The notes beneath the pieces are model-generated. The model was not told the DNA's origin. It saw only the letters and a list, made by a program, of their open reading frames with translations, and ran no database searches. This document shows, one piece after another, positions 34,733 through 47,829 of a DNA stretch of 64,000 nt. Within the stretch, counting starts at the first letter, position 1; every line of letters begins with the position of its first letter. Made by a program: the position numbers and the translations under genes. Source of the stretch: Gnetum montanum (taxonomy: Eukaryota > Streptophyta > Gnetopsida > Gnetales > Gnetaceae); contig MNCI01010007.1 in the NCBI GenBank assembly GCA_015680685.1, forward strand, positions 124,517 to 188,516, given 5' to 3'.

Positions 34733-36594
34733 ATTTTCTACTATTTCTTTCCCATCTCCCCCATGCAATTTCATATATCTTTCCTAATCTTTACCTATCC
34801 CATTATACTAATATCACTTCTTACAACACATTATAGTGAGAACATTTATCTACAATCTATCTCATGCAAAAAGCAATGAGTGTTTTATCATTTTTACTTT
34901 ATGTAAGGATGTGTTGAATTTGAGTGGAAGAAGAAGAGAATTTATCAATATATATCTTGTCAATTATTAACATCATTAGAGTGTTGGATCTAGCTATGTC
35001 TCACTTATGTGCCATAAAATCTCATCTTGGTATATAAATGATCTCCCTCATTTCTTCCCACATTTTATTATTTTCTCATTTTTGCAACTTTACATATGAT
35101 CTTCCCTCTCATATTTCTTCACCCTTTCTCTAACTCCCCTTCCTATATCATTTTCTTTACACTTATCAACACAATAATAAGTATTAGGTAATTTTATTCT
35201 ATTCTAGTGAGGGCATATTTAAAGCTTGATTGAGATAGTGTCTGAACATCATCAATGATATCCTTTCAATCATTTTGTGTATGATCTAGTCGTGCCCCCC
35301 TTTTATGGCATAGCACCATCCCCATGATTGGTGTATCAATAATGTTCTAATATTCTATATCTCTCCTACTTCTTTCTTTCCAATTTTCTCTTGCAAGTAC
35401 ATCAATTCATTTATTTTTTCTCTTCTTAATGGATCCTCATCTAGCACCTCAACAACATACATCAAGAGGAGATAACATTGTATCCAATTTTTCAATTTCA
35501 TAATGACTAAGTCAAGTGTGGTTGTGACATTATTCCACTTGAATTTGAACATAAAAATCCTCCAAAATAGTAATATAAGACACATTTCTAGCTCCATGAG
35601 GCCTTTAGGAATCATTTTGGCTCATAACCTATCATGTGATCTCCACGTCTATGATTCCAAAAAGTTTGGAAAATAAAGAATTTTCTAAGTATTGGAGGTA
35701 ATATTGACACAACATCAACATCACTCCTAGACCATTACTCCGATGTAAGCTATATTCTTAGATGGCCCTATCTACTTCACCTTTGACAAAACTACATTTT
35801 GGTCTCTATTTTGATCCTATAGGACCCCAAACAACTTGTTCACAATACTTTCAACATGAAAGCATCAAATTTTAGCATTTTGATACAATGACCTCAAGAA
35901 CCCAAGATAAGAATTTTTCTAAGTGTTGCTTGATGGTAGCATAGTCTTTAACATCTCACTATGCATCTCATCTGTATTTTGACTCAAACCTTGGCTTCTT
36001 AAACTCTCAAGTAACAAATAAGCATCATTTTTGACACTTCAAATAATGATTTTGATAGTTTTAAAGGCAATCTAAGAAATCAATATTTTTATAGAATTTG
36101 TAGGTGACATTGACACTAATGTTAGTTTAACCATGTCTATGTTAGTATCCTCATCAAGTTATCAAGTTTAATAGTCAATACTATTTCATTGGTCCATAAT
36201 CTCCTTTAGGTCTCGCAAACATCATCATGGCTCATTTCAATGTCATTTTTTGCATCTTGAAGGCTAAAGATGGAGACTTAAAAAATGCACTTAACTAACA
36301 CTAACACTAATATTAGCACTCTTGGGACCTTCACACTACTATCATTAACCTTCTTAATCAACATCAGACATCAACCCTTAGATTCATGAGCTCATAAGCA
36401 ACATCATGGCATGATTTGATATCAATTCAGGCATGAAAGAAGGTCCTAGAGGCTTGGAACTATAAACTAGATAAAGTTAGGAAAACTTTTCTAACTCTTA
36501 ATAATATTAACACCAATATCAACTTCAAATTAAATGTCACCTATCTCAAGTCTAGCATCATATATTAGCACTAATGTCAACATCACCTATCTCA
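34733..36594. other. Element A 3' untranslated region, possibly part of U3
   Basis: No recognised coding sequence. A minus-strand frame of 86 codons (35355-35615) has no recognised family. From about 35700 the words 'aacatcaacatcac' and 'ctaatgttagcac' recur, and 'cacctatctca(a/t)g(t/c)ctagcatca' occurs twice just before 36595, so U3 of the 3' LTR may begin earlier than 36595. Confidence 0.4.
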
Positions 36595-37597
36595 TGCCTA
36601 ACATCACCTAGTCTACATGGTCAAGCTTACCAAAAATAAAATCAAAACAAACTTCAAGTAAACTATAATTTACTCTAGGGTCAAATTAGAAACCCTAATA
36701 CTATAAATATTGGTTCAAACCCCATATTGTTTGGTTGGTTTTCTTAGGATCTAGAGCACTTTTAAAGATTTTAGAAGATCAAGAGCATGAGTAGCAAACA
36801 TCCTAGCATCTCTTGTGTGCTCCACGATCATCATAGCTCTTCTTGAATCTAATACTAATGTTGATGCAACATCAATGTTAGTCAATCATCTCTCACATCA
36901 AGATCCCATACCTACCATTTTTCTCTACATTAGCATCCATCTACAAAGATAGAATTTTTTCAGCTCAAGTGTCATTCCCAAGGCACTTAGTTACAATAGT
37001 CCTATTTTGACTGAAAATTGATTCTAGATAGTATCTATAACTTCTCCATCCATACACCTATCCTCCAAATATCCACCTTCACTCTTCAAACCCAAATTTC
37101 TTCCACAACTTGAGTTCTTATCAGCAATTTATTTTACTTACATTTTTCACCAACACTTGTAGTTTGGCCCTCCATAGGAGGTGAATGCTTCTTTTTTAGC
37201 AATAAGGCATTTTTCTTTCTTTAGGAATGGAATCAAAACCATTTTTCCTCAATTATGGCTTTCTATATTTTAATATTTTATGTTCTTTTACTATTTTTTT
37301 ATACTTAGATTCTATTTCATCACTCATAGTTTAGTCTATACTTAGTTTAATTTTCAACAATAAATACTTAGAAAATTTTAAAATTCAAATCCAACATTTC
37401 TATCATTTTCCTTCATTCTTTCTTGATGTGTGTTAGGCTAAGTCTACACACAATTAGAGATTTATGCCTTGTCATATCATAATTGGTGACTTATCAAAGA
37501 TTATATTAAACCAAAGACTATTTGTGCCTACAAGTTAAATATTTTAACACTTAATTCATGGAGGTATTCTTGTGAGATTGAGAAAGAACAATTTCAC
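36595..37597 (+). repeat. Element A, 3' LTR copy
   Basis: Diverged repeat of 4329-5336 with TATAAATA at 36702-36709. Lies downstream of integrase on the same strand. The right end is put at ATTTCA (37592-37597), where similarity with the other copy ends. Confidence 0.6.
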
Positions 37598-38239
37598 ATC
37601 AACACCTCTAAATGAAATATAAGGAAATCAAGTGTACTACTCATTGAGACAATTTTAACAGAACTAATTTCGTCTCAATCATACTTATAGTTTTGGAGAT
37701 ATCAAGGTTTTAGTTTCTTGAAAAGCATGTGGTAAAGTAAATTAAAATTGAAAATTTTCTAAAGTTAAAAATGAATTACATTTAGAAAAATTAGAGGTGG
37801 AAATTGAACTCATGAAATCCATGTCATAAAGTCAAACTTCTTGGAAAAATTAAAATTTAAGATGTTTTGACAAAATGATACTTCTTGAAGTAATAAATAT
37901 GATTATATATTGATTTTCCTAGTAAAAATAACATTGCTTTAGTTTACTTTATTAAATATTATAGGTCATTAGTGCCTATAATATTGAATCGAAGCATTTA
38001 ATAATATATAAAAGGATGTTAATTCAAACTTAACATAATAATTAATAATATAAATGTAATGGTTGATGGATATAATTGCTTGCAGTTATTTTTTAATTAA
38101 AAAATGCATTAACAAATGTAATTTCATATTTTTGAAAATGTGATAGAAGAACCTTATGGTTAAAATTATAAAATAAAAATAATTACTCTTCTTGAGATTC
38201 ATTACCTTGTGCTTTTAAATTAATGTCTTTATTTTCATT
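37598..38239. other. AT-rich sequence, nothing recognised
   Basis: No frame, repeat or RNA feature supported. Confidence 0.5.
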
Positions 38240-38870
38240 TTTGCCCTAGCTACTACCATGCTCTACTCTCTACCACCATGCATTGCTTCCTATTGCTACT
38301 ACTATGCTTTGCTCCTTGATATGTTCTTTGCCACCACCACTAAACTCCACTTTGCTACCTACCACTACCACTTTGTTCTTTGCTTTCACTCTACTTTGTT
38401 CTCCACTACCATCACTGATGTGCTCTAATCTTGACTATCGTAGTGCTATACTCTCCATCAAGCTCTATTCCCCCCTACCAGCATCATGCTCTACTCTCTA
38501 CCAATCTCTATTCTCTGCTACCATTGTCATGCTTTACTTTATTACCTACTACTACCACTTTACTCTCTACTTCCCCTACAATCTATTCTCAGCCATCACC
38601 ATGGTCATGTTCTTCCTACCACCATGCTCTACCTTCCATCAAACTCTATTCTCTAATGTCATTGTCAAGCTATGTTTTGTTGCCTACCACTACCTCTTTG
38701 CTCTTTGCTTCCATCATGTTCTATTCTCCAAAACCATGGCCACTGTACTCTATCCTCTACTACTATTGTGTTCATTTCTCCATCAAGCTTTTTTTTCTAC
38801 CACCACCATGCTCTACTCTTTTCTATCATTTCACTTCCAACTTTCATCATCATCATGGCTACATTATTTC
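38240..38870. repeat. Degenerate repeat of 'ctaccaccatgctctactctccatcaagctctatt'
   Basis: The phrases 'tgctctactctcca(t/c)caagctctattct' and 'ttgcctaccactaccactttgctctttgcttcc' recur about every 90-200 bases. Open frames of 207, 159 and 92 codons exist in two frames (38283-38906 and others) because the repeat lacks stop codons; their translations are Leu/Ser/Tyr/His-rich and unlike any family. I do not regard them as genes. Confidence 0.75.
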
Positions 38871-40819
38871 TCATGTACTTTTTATTCATATTTCAAATAC
38901 ACTTAAATAATATTTTTAAATTTAGCTATGTAATAAAAATGATTATTTAAATTTTTATAGTGTTTTCAAAAGTATGTGGCAAACCTTTTTTTCAAATGTG
39001 TTTCACTTGATCAATTTTGATTCATTTGATTAATTTTTTTTTAGTTGGTGTAAAGTAAATTTTTAATGAAACCTTGAAAATAGAAGGTTAAAGACTACCT
39101 AGTAAAGTAGATATATTTGAACACATAATCTTACATGAACTTGATAATATTAAGCAAATTGATAATGTTCCCATATAAGGTTAGATGAGAGAAAAGATAG
39201 CTTTGATAAGATATGCTTGATGTATTATATGAAAATATTCATTTGGTTTTAGAAGGATGCATTTTGGTACTTCTTATATGGGCTGCCAAAAAAAATATAT
39301 AGAAATTAACATTGATTTGATTTGGAATCATGAATAATTACAACCTAGTATATAGTCTTGAATTTACAGAGTTCTACACATGGATATATGTGCTCAAAGA
39401 TATAAAGACACTAAACTTTTTTTGACATCCATTGAAATCCTCTAGAATCATGAATCTACATGGATAAGAAGTTCTTAAAGGTTTTTTGGAATTGAAATTT
39501 TTAATTACACCCATTAAGTCCTTCTTAGATCTATCTATCAAAATAGAATACATGTGCTCACTCTAACTAAAATTTTTCCTTACATATGAAACCCAATTGA
39601 ATAGGTTTTTTAGTTATAAATGTTAGACCCTTTTTAATATGATTTTTACTTACATCCATTGAGATCCTCTTGGATGTATCATCCAATTTGAAGGTTCCTT
39701 ATAGTTTCATTGTTTTATAATTCTACATAGATCATTTACTTTTCAAAATTTCTTACCAGTATAACAATGTAATTCTGTTATACTGCAAATTTTCAAACTA
39801 TCCTATCTTGAAAATTTTGTACATCGTACACAAGTAGAAACATATTTAGTGTTGTTAAAGCACGAATTTTTTTTCTTTTTATTATTTGAGATACCTTCAT
39901 TTCATCATTAAGGAATAAAAATATATTTAATGCTTCTATGTTCTAATTATAATTTTTTTCCTATTCCTCAATAGGCATGTGCTCTTTTTTTAATACCTAT
40001 TTTGAAAGATAGTATTTTGTTGTAAACACAATACTGGTAACAATTTTCCCCTCACATCCTTTTTTTTTCAATATTTACATCTTGTAAAATGTATCATGTT
40101 ATTGATTCCATTCCCCCTAATGTCAAATTCAACCAGCTTATACCACAAAAAATGCTATCCAAAAGATCTAGAGTCACATGCAACTAAACAAAACCATTTC
40201 AAAACCTAAACTAATAAACACAATCCCTATTTTAAAATGGATTTTGTAACACTTGTTTGTTGTACTTCCTTGATAGTATATTACATAGGTTTTTTCAATG
40301 ATTAGCTATTATAAGACACAATCTTTTGTAATTTATAAATCTAGATTTTACAATCTTTTTTCTAGAATTATGATAAAGTCTCAAATTCTTAATACCCTTA
40401 ACCAAATTATTTATATATAATGTAACCTCCATGATCATGCAAGTTGTGAATTTTTTCGATTTCCATGATAAGCCATGAATTGGAAACAAAACAAATAATC
40501 TAGCCATGAACGTAACAAAGATTCAAACAATAGAATCCTATCCCTATGAAGTTGCTTCGCTATCATTTTCTATGTTTGATTATGAGTAGGTAATACACAT
40601 CTATAGAGGTTAATATTTTCTCTCTTTTTATTTTATAATCCCAAAAGTTATCAAGAAATTGATATAATCTAATGTCAAAGTCTACTGCAAAACTACATGC
40701 TCTTACAAGTTTGTGGTTTGTCGACAAAGTTAATGATGTAACATTATATCATTGTTAGCTAATGTATCTAACTTTGCAAATGTGGTTTGCTTTTTTACAT
40801 TATTCTATATCCTTAAAAT
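38871..40819. other. AT-rich sequence with a faint repeat
   Basis: A phrase near 'acatccattgagatcctcttggatctat' occurs at about 39425, 39513 and 39655, at roughly 90-140 base spacing, so a decayed short array may be present. The 70-codon minus-strand frame at 40295-40507 is not recognised. Confidence 0.4.
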
Positions 40820-41141
40820 AAAAAATATAACCCCCACACTTGTGCAAGTATTTCTTCCCTACTACTATAATTTTTCTTAGCTCACCATAACTCTAATGTC
40901 TTAGAGACCCCCCATACCCATGCATGTGTACCTGCCCCACTATCATCATGCTTTAGCATATCAAAAATCTATTTTTCTCACATCCCCCACACCCCATGCA
41001 TGTCATCCTTCCCTACTAATATAATGTTCCTTAGCTCACTATAACTCTAAGATCAAAAAGATCCCTACACTTGTGCATGTCTACCTACCCCACTATCATC
41101 ATGCCTTAGCATATTATCCTAGTAACCCCCATACCTATGCA

Positions 41142-41146
41142 TGTTA
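41142..41146. repeat. Left target-site duplication (TGTTA)
   Basis: TGTTA before the TG end; repeated at 42226-42230. The shared flank is in fact 7 bases (CATGTTA), because the element end also supplies 'CA'. Confidence 0.75.
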
Positions 41147-42225
41147 TGTGGATCATTGAACTAAGAAGGCGGGGATGAATAAGTTCCCTAAATTCAAATT
41201 CTTTGAATAAAGCACACACACCAAATTTAACATGGTTCCCAAACTTAGATATTCCACACTTAGAGGATATATTTCAAGCACACCTCCAAACTTTGTTGCT
41301 CTCAAATGTGGTTTGAAGGGTACCACACCATGTATGATCTCTAAGCCCCGCTTTGGAGTGATGTGATGCTACATGAACCACTCAACCCTATAAGGTCCCA
41401 TTAGGCTTAGAATGTGGTTACTAGGCTTCCACAACTATTACAATCTTGAGCTCTACTCTGGAGTGTTGTGTTGCAACACCAACCACTCAATCTTGTAGGA
41501 TCTTGACAAGCTTAAGTAAGATGCCTTCCTAAAAGAAGTACATCAACCCCATAGGGCAATAAGAGAGAACAAAAATTACAAGGAATGAATGCAACTTAGT
41601 TTGCTGATCCTTGTACTTTGAGGTATAGCACACTATACAATGGACAAAAGATAATACAATGATGAGCAACAATGATTGACAATTGATTACACAATTATAG
41701 TACAAGAGCTTTCACTTTTCCCAATGAGAATGATGTCTTCTTATCATCACCATGTTTGAAAATCCATCTTGGAACTCATGCAATGGCTAACTAAGGTAGC
41801 TAAGAATCATGGAAGACATCTTCTTCATGCCTGAGACATCTTTCTATATTTGCTTGAGACATCTTCTAGGAAGACATATTTTTCTGGTAAAAGATGTCTA
41901 TCTGAAACTGGCCTGCATTCTTTGAAGATGTCTTTGTCTGGGAAAAGACATCTTTGCCTAATGAAAGACATCTACTATTTCTTGGAGATGTCTTTGTTTA
42001 TGCATCCTTCAATTTTTCCAAGATGTCTACTATTTCTTAGAGACATATTTCTTCACCTTCCTTTACATGATGAATTCTTTGTTCCTTGTTCATAACCTTG
42101 AACTTCCGCAAACCTGCTTGTCTTGATCCAAGTTTTTTTGTCCTACATACACAATAATCACACACATATACAAACACCCTTGTCTTCCATTTTTCTTAAC
42201 ATTTTGACATACCAAAAGGTCCACA
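41147..42225. mobile_element. Solo LTR of an unassigned family, inserted in the satellite
   Basis: A 1079-base segment foreign to the array. It starts TGTGGATC and ends GGTCCACA, so its ends are a 6-bp inverted repeat of TG...CA type, and it is flanked by a TGTTA duplication. At 41810-42050 the word AAGACATCTT and its reverse complement AAGATGTCTT recur about ten times. No coding domain is present. Superfamily and orientation are undetermined. Confidence 0.75.
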
Positions 42226-43608
42226 TGTTACCCTTCGCTACTACTACTACACCCTAGCTCACCATAACTCTAATGTCCCAAAGACTCACATGTCCATGCA
42301 TGTCTACCTGTCCTACTACCACCTTACCATATCATATTAAAAATATATTCTCCTTGTATCTCCTATGTGCATGGATTTCATCCTTTCCTACTACTATAAT
42401 GTGTATTAGCTCACCAAAACTCTCATGTCCTAGAGATCCCCATGTTTATGCATGTCTTCCTATGAAGTACTCTTGTTGCTTAGCTAACCATTTCTTAGTT
42501 TTCCTATCAATCCCCACCTTCGTGCATTTCTTCCTATCCTACTACCATCATGCCTTAACATATCAAAAATTTATTCACCTTGCATCCTCCATGTCTATGT
42601 CTGTCATCCTTATTTTCTACTCTAATGTGCCTTAACTTACCATAAATCTAATGTCGTAGATACCCCCAAGCCATGCATGTCTACATCCCTGGCTACCATT
42701 GGGTCTTAGGATATTAGAAATCTATTCTCCTCACATCCTTCATTTTCATGCATGTTACCTTTATCCACTACTATAATGTATCTTAGCTCATTAAAATAAT
42801 CTTGTTTCAAATACTTTCATGTCTGTGCATGTCTACCTACCCAACTATCATCATGCCTTAGCATATTAAAAATTTGTTATCCTAGAAATCCCCACATCCA
42901 TGCATGTCTTCCTACCAAATACTCTTGTGCCTTGGCTAACCATATCTTGACTATCCTATCAACCCCCATCTCCATGTATTTATGCCTACCTTCATCATGT
43001 CTTAGCATCTTGGAAATCTATTCTCATTGCATCTCCCATGCTCATGCATGTCTTCCTTTTCTACTACTACAATGTTCATTAGATTATCATAACTTTGATG
43101 TCCTAGAAACCTTCACACATGTGCATGTTTATTTCCTCAGCTACCATCATGTCTTAGCATGTCAAAAATTTATTCTTCTTCCATCTCCCACATTCATGCA
43201 TGTCATCCTTCTTGGCTACTACAATGAAACTTAGCTCACAAGGACATGTATGTCCTAGAGACCCCCATGCCCATGCATCTCTACTTGCCCAACTACCATC
43301 ATGCCTTAGCATATCAAAAATTTGTTGTTCTCACATCTTCCATGCCCATGCATTTCTTCCTTTCCTACTACTACAATGTGCCTCAACTCATCATAACTCT
43401 AATATCCTAGAGACATCACCACCTATGTATGTTTTCCTTCTTGACTACTAGTGTATCTTAGCATATTAAAAATCTATTCACCTGATATCCTCTATACTTA
43501 TGCATGTCTTCCTTCCGTGCTAGTATAATGTGTCTTATCTCACCATGACTCTGATGTCCCAAAGACTCCCACAATTGTGCCTGTCTACCTACAAGGCTAC
43601 CATCATGC

Positions 43609-43613
43609 CTTAG
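43609..43613. repeat. Left target-site duplication (CTTAG)
   Basis: CTTAG, part of the satellite word 'gccttagcatatc', is repeated at 45625-45629. Confidence 0.92.
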
Positions 43614-45624
43614 TGTCACGTTTGAAAAATTCGGTGGTTGGAACACTATGAGGTTGTCAAGTGCACAGCCTAACCCCAAGTCCACCGAAGGGTTGTGCTA
43701 GAAAGGATGGAAATGGGGTGCCCTGAATAGTCTAGTCGATCAGTCAAGGACTTACGTGGTGTCCAATAATCATTTGCAAATAATTATTTTAAAGCATCAT
43801 GCGTAGGAGTTGGAATAAGTAGGAATGCAACATGCATAATAGCGAGAGAATATGAACGTGAGTGTATCATGACAATAGAAAGAAATAGGTACACTAATAG
43901 TTTAAAATACATGTTGTAGAAAAAGAATGAAAAGAGAGTGCAAGTGAGGAAATGCACTGCCCCAAAATTGGGGGATGTAGCTTTTGATTAAATGATGTGT
44001 ACAATTGGCATGCAACATAAACAGAAACAGCTGGGCAACAAGGCAATATGGTCACAGTTTCTGGGGTGCTGTAGATGTAATGCCGGTAGACACAAAGGAG
44101 CAGATGCTTGTTGGGATGAAAGTTGCTACGTTGTGCATGTGCAGATGTCATGCTCAAGTGTTGGAGTGGAACAAGGATTTGGAAGGCTCTAATGTTGGGA
44201 TTTTCCACTTATCAACCTTTCACCCGCCACTCTTCTACCAAGGCCAACTATAAAAGCCAACCCTTAGAATGTCGATTATTGGGGTATTTATAGAGCCAGG
44301 GCTGGGGGGAGACATGGTTTGGACACCATGTGTCCTAGGTCCCACATAGCATGAACATGGATGTATCACGCTAATGTGCTATGCTCAAAATGTGGTGCTA
44401 CACTCGATAGGATAGGAATAGGAACTAAAAATCTGCTAAACTGTGACCATATTGCCCAAACTGCATGTGTCAAAATCTGAAGAACTACCATTTTTTTACA
44501 AAAATGCCTAGAACAAATGCAAATTGGAGCCTACACTCTGGGACTATGTCTCCCCTTCTCTTCTGAGTAGGATCAAGTGTAGGGACAACTTTGGGGATTA
44601 GTAGGGGGTGCAAAAAACAAAACAAATTGCTCACTTTGGCCTCTAGAGAGATGATGGAGTAGGAATGAAGGTCAATGATGAGCTTTGGGCATTTTTGGAA
44701 GGCATTCAGAGAAGTTTTCCAAGTTCTATGCTATCTATGATGCCTAGCGTAACAAAGCATAGCATGAATGCTTAGAAAATTTTGCAGTTTTGGCCTACTA
44801 CACTACATAGTGTATTAGAGAGTAGCACTCATTTTCAATGAATTTTGTCAAAAAACTAAAGACATCACTTTGAGATTTAGCAAGGCAAGCAACTTTAGCA
44901 ACTAGCAACTACATATTTCATGTTGAAAGAGCCTAATATCCCCTAGTTTCATTTTGGGAAACTTTTGACATTGGCACCTCTACTACGCTACACAGCGTAG
45001 CACAGCGTAACACCTAATTTTCAACAAATTTTAGCCCAACTCGCAATGCTTTGCCATGGGAACTTGAACATGCTCTGAGGATGAAGAAGGACAGGTAGCC
45101 TTGGAGGTCAAAGACTTGCCAAATGCACCTTCTATGTCTGGTTCAACACTTAGAAAATTTTAGCACTACATGGCCTGCTACGCTATCTATGCTGTCTAGC
45201 GTAGTGGAGCATAAAAGGTCCAAACATAGAAAATTTTCCAAACTATTTTATCCAACCTAAACACTTTTGACAACTCCTAGCCTAGCATCAGGGTGGACTA
45301 GCAACTGAGACATGTGTCAAGTTTGGCAAGCTAGAGAGCGTAGCAAACTTGACAACTTGGAAGATAGAAAATTTGCTGAATTGTTTAGTCCATCCTCAGT
45401 GTCCCTTTTGTGCAAACTGGCCTTGAAAGTGGGTGCTACGCTGGCTGTGTTGAAGAGCGTAATAGACAAGCTTAGAAAAAGCTTTCTAGATGTTAGGACT
45501 TCCAGGGTGCCATGTTGTCTACGTGGCCCAATGTGAGACCACACTTGGAGAAATTTTGCCTAGGTCTCAATGCTTAAACAAATCTGATGCTGAGTCATGA
45601 GAGCCCAAAATTAATGGTGTTTCA
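43614..45624 (-). mobile_element. Solo LTR of the element E family
   Basis: The minus strand starts TGAAACACC and ends CGTGACA, as the LTR of element E starts TGAAACACCCC. The U5 side shares 'gaaaatgggg(t/c)(g/a)ccctgaa...ggtcgatcag...gggacttag' blocks with 55330-55395. It is 2011 bases long, has a perfect 5-bp duplication, and exactly splits a satellite unit. The U3 part carries repeated palindromes of GCTACGC/GCGTAGC at about 44340-45540. No interior is present, so it is a recombination product. Confidence 0.92.
44285..44292 (-). promoter_or_regulatory. TATA box of the solo E-family LTR
   Basis: The minus strand reads GGCTCTATAAATACCCC, a strong TATA context, downstream of the palindrome cluster. 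Confidence 0.7.
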
Positions 45625-45960
45625 CTTAGCATATCAAAAATCTATTCTTCTCACATCTATCATGCTCATGCATGTTGTCCTTCCCTACTACTACTATGCC
45701 TTTTCTCACCAAAACATTCATGTCCCAAAGACCCTCATGTCCATGCATGTCTACCTACCCTGCTATCATTGTGCCTTATCATCTTAGAAATCTATTATCT
45801 TAGCAACCCCTACTCTTATGCATGTCTTCTTGTTAAATGCTCTTATACATTACCATTTCATAAAATCTCGTTTCATGAAAACCTCCATACCTATGCATGT
45901 GTACCTATCCTCCTATTATTGTATCTTGACACATCATATATCTATTCCCCTTAGCATTTG

Positions 45961-46997
45961 TTCCAACCTATAATTATTGTACCTTCTACTAATTTCTTGA
46001 AGTTTATATTTTTATGATGAAAATGAAAAGATGGTTTAGTATGTGAGCATGATTCTTTCCTCTTGGTCCTCATGGTATATTACATGCGTATCTCCCAAGA
46101 CTTGTACAAGAACATCTACTTGTATGAAACAAGCTAAAACTCCTTCTTCTATAAGCCACAAGGTATAATTATTCATGGGACCATCACTAATCAGAACATG
46201 ACAATGTAAAAAAAAAAAATTTATTGGTAACATCTAATGAGATGCTCTACAGTTACTTCTTACCTTATTTTCTTGACCTAGAAAAAGTCAAGGTCTATTC
46301 AATAGTCAATCACTATGATCTTGTTGAATTGACGAAAAAGGTCACTAAAACAAAGATATTAAAACTCATTGAAAGATCCCTCATAGAGTAAGCAACAATG
46401 AATACCTCATCCATAATTCTATATGTTACAAATCACAAGAGGAAAATTTTGATATTAATAACAACATGGTTATTTCTCATATTATGAGAAACTTCTCCAT
46501 CCATTTATAGCCTAAGGAAGATTCCTCAGTAATCACTCCTTTCAAGTCTATCCAAAAGTAAAACATAATGCAAGTAAAGATAGCAAAAATAGAAAACATG
46601 AAGTTTCAGGTTACCAAGAGATGCATGTGCACTTTTATAAGATATTTTAGGATAGTTTCAAGATAGATATTAAAAATGCTCATAAGCTTCTAATAAATTT
46701 CAAATTTATGCATTTATCAAAGAATATGTTAATGAGCTACTAAAGTCAATGTGTAAAAATATGATGATACATATACATGAATGTATACTTATGCCATATG
46801 ATGTGTAGTCCAAAAAACGTTTCACACTAAAGGTGGAAAGTAATCTGTATAACGACATCATGAGATTTTGAATTCTTGATGGCCAACATTTGATTCAGAT
46901 GATTAAGATGCTTCAAAACTGAATAGATAGGAATAATAGTATGAAGGATTAGTATAGAACATAGAGGAAAAAGATAATAAAATCCAAAACACCTATT
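45961..46997. other. AT-rich sequence, nothing recognised
   Basis: No supported feature between the satellite and element F. It holds the target site of F at 46998-47002 (GATAT), whose partner should lie right of the window. Confidence 0.5.
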
Positions 46998-47002
46998 GAT
47001 AT

Positions 47003-47829
47003 TGATGAGTGACGAGGTGCCCCTCTACCCAACCATATGAATCACTAAGGCATTCACATGCAATCTAATCAAATTCTATGGACCCATAGTTCTCCAATGC
47101 ACTAGTTTCTCTAGAAAGTGAAATGGGCATTGAGAATGTTCACTATCTTCCCAAATACACTTGTGAAGCTCAAGGGTATGGTTTAAGTGTACTTGAGGTA
47201 CATGATTTTTCTCATTTATGTATTATAAGTTTAATTGCCTACAACAAGAATGAAAGGTAGAGTAATTTAAGATCTAATTGATTTACTACCTAGCTAGCCT
47301 AACACAAGTACCTTTTCCACTTTCGTAGACACATCCTAAATGCATATAGTGTTGCTAGGCTACCAAACATTAAGTATTGCTGGGTTACCAAGAACTATAT
47401 GTATGCTCAAGGTGGTCGTTCTTGTGTTCATTAACAACTAGAAATTAATTGCTTAATTTAAATGCATTAAAGTAAAGTACATTAAAGGAAACATTAAGCT
47501 ATTCTCAGTGCTGCAAGGATTGTCAAAAGGGTTCATTTTTATTCCCATCACACTGTTATGCTCAAGTACATCAGTGCTCGAACAAAGATTCGTACACACT
47601 CAGACTCCTACTGCAGGCACTCAGAAAATATTCTAACACTGGAGAAAATAAACTACAAGAGCTTCACTAACTATGAAAAAAACTAATATGAAAATCATGA
47701 GCCCAAGCGCTATATTTATAGGCCAACATATGCCCCATGATATCGAATATTTGACATCCCATCCTGGGCTCTGACATCAGGTATTCGCTGTCGAGGCTTC
47801 AATATTGAGTGCGAAAACATGATTCATCA
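47003..47829 (-). repeat. Element F 3' LTR
   Basis: Aligns with the C LTR at both ends (plus strand TGATGAGTGACGAGGTGCCCC...; far end ...GATTCATCA) and in the middle ('ctgcaagg-ttgtc-aaaagttca'). TATA at 47713-47720 on the minus strand. Confidence 0.85.

Larger units (their letters stand above)
40820..45960. repeat. Satellite-like tandem array with two inserted solo LTRs
   Basis: A unit of about 150-160 bases recurs with drift. It contains two related half-units: '..cccccatgcccatgcatgtctacctgccccactaccatcatgccttagcatatcaaaaatctattctcctcacatc' and '..cccatgcatgtcatccttccctactactataatgtgccttagctcaccataactctaatgtcctagagac'. Some units have a third block ('cttcctaccaaatactcttgtgccttggctaacc'). 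The word CATGCATGT is present in almost every half-unit. Array parts: 40820-41146, 42226-43613 and 45625-45960. Open frames here (such as 42273-42635) come from the repeat and are not genes. Confidence 0.85.

Noticed and set aside
38283-38906. A 207-codon plus-strand frame as a possible membrane protein
   Set aside because: It is translated from a degenerate DNA repeat that also stays open in other frames; the Leu/Tyr/Ser richness follows from the repeat.
42273-43451. Several 80-120 codon frames as a small cysteine/histidine-rich protein family
   Set aside because: They coincide with satellite units and change frame from unit to unit; no start, signal or conserved cysteine pattern is kept.
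40820-45960. A CRISPR-like array because of regular repeats
   Set aside because: Units are long, drifted and continuous without unique spacers, and the context is a plant genome.
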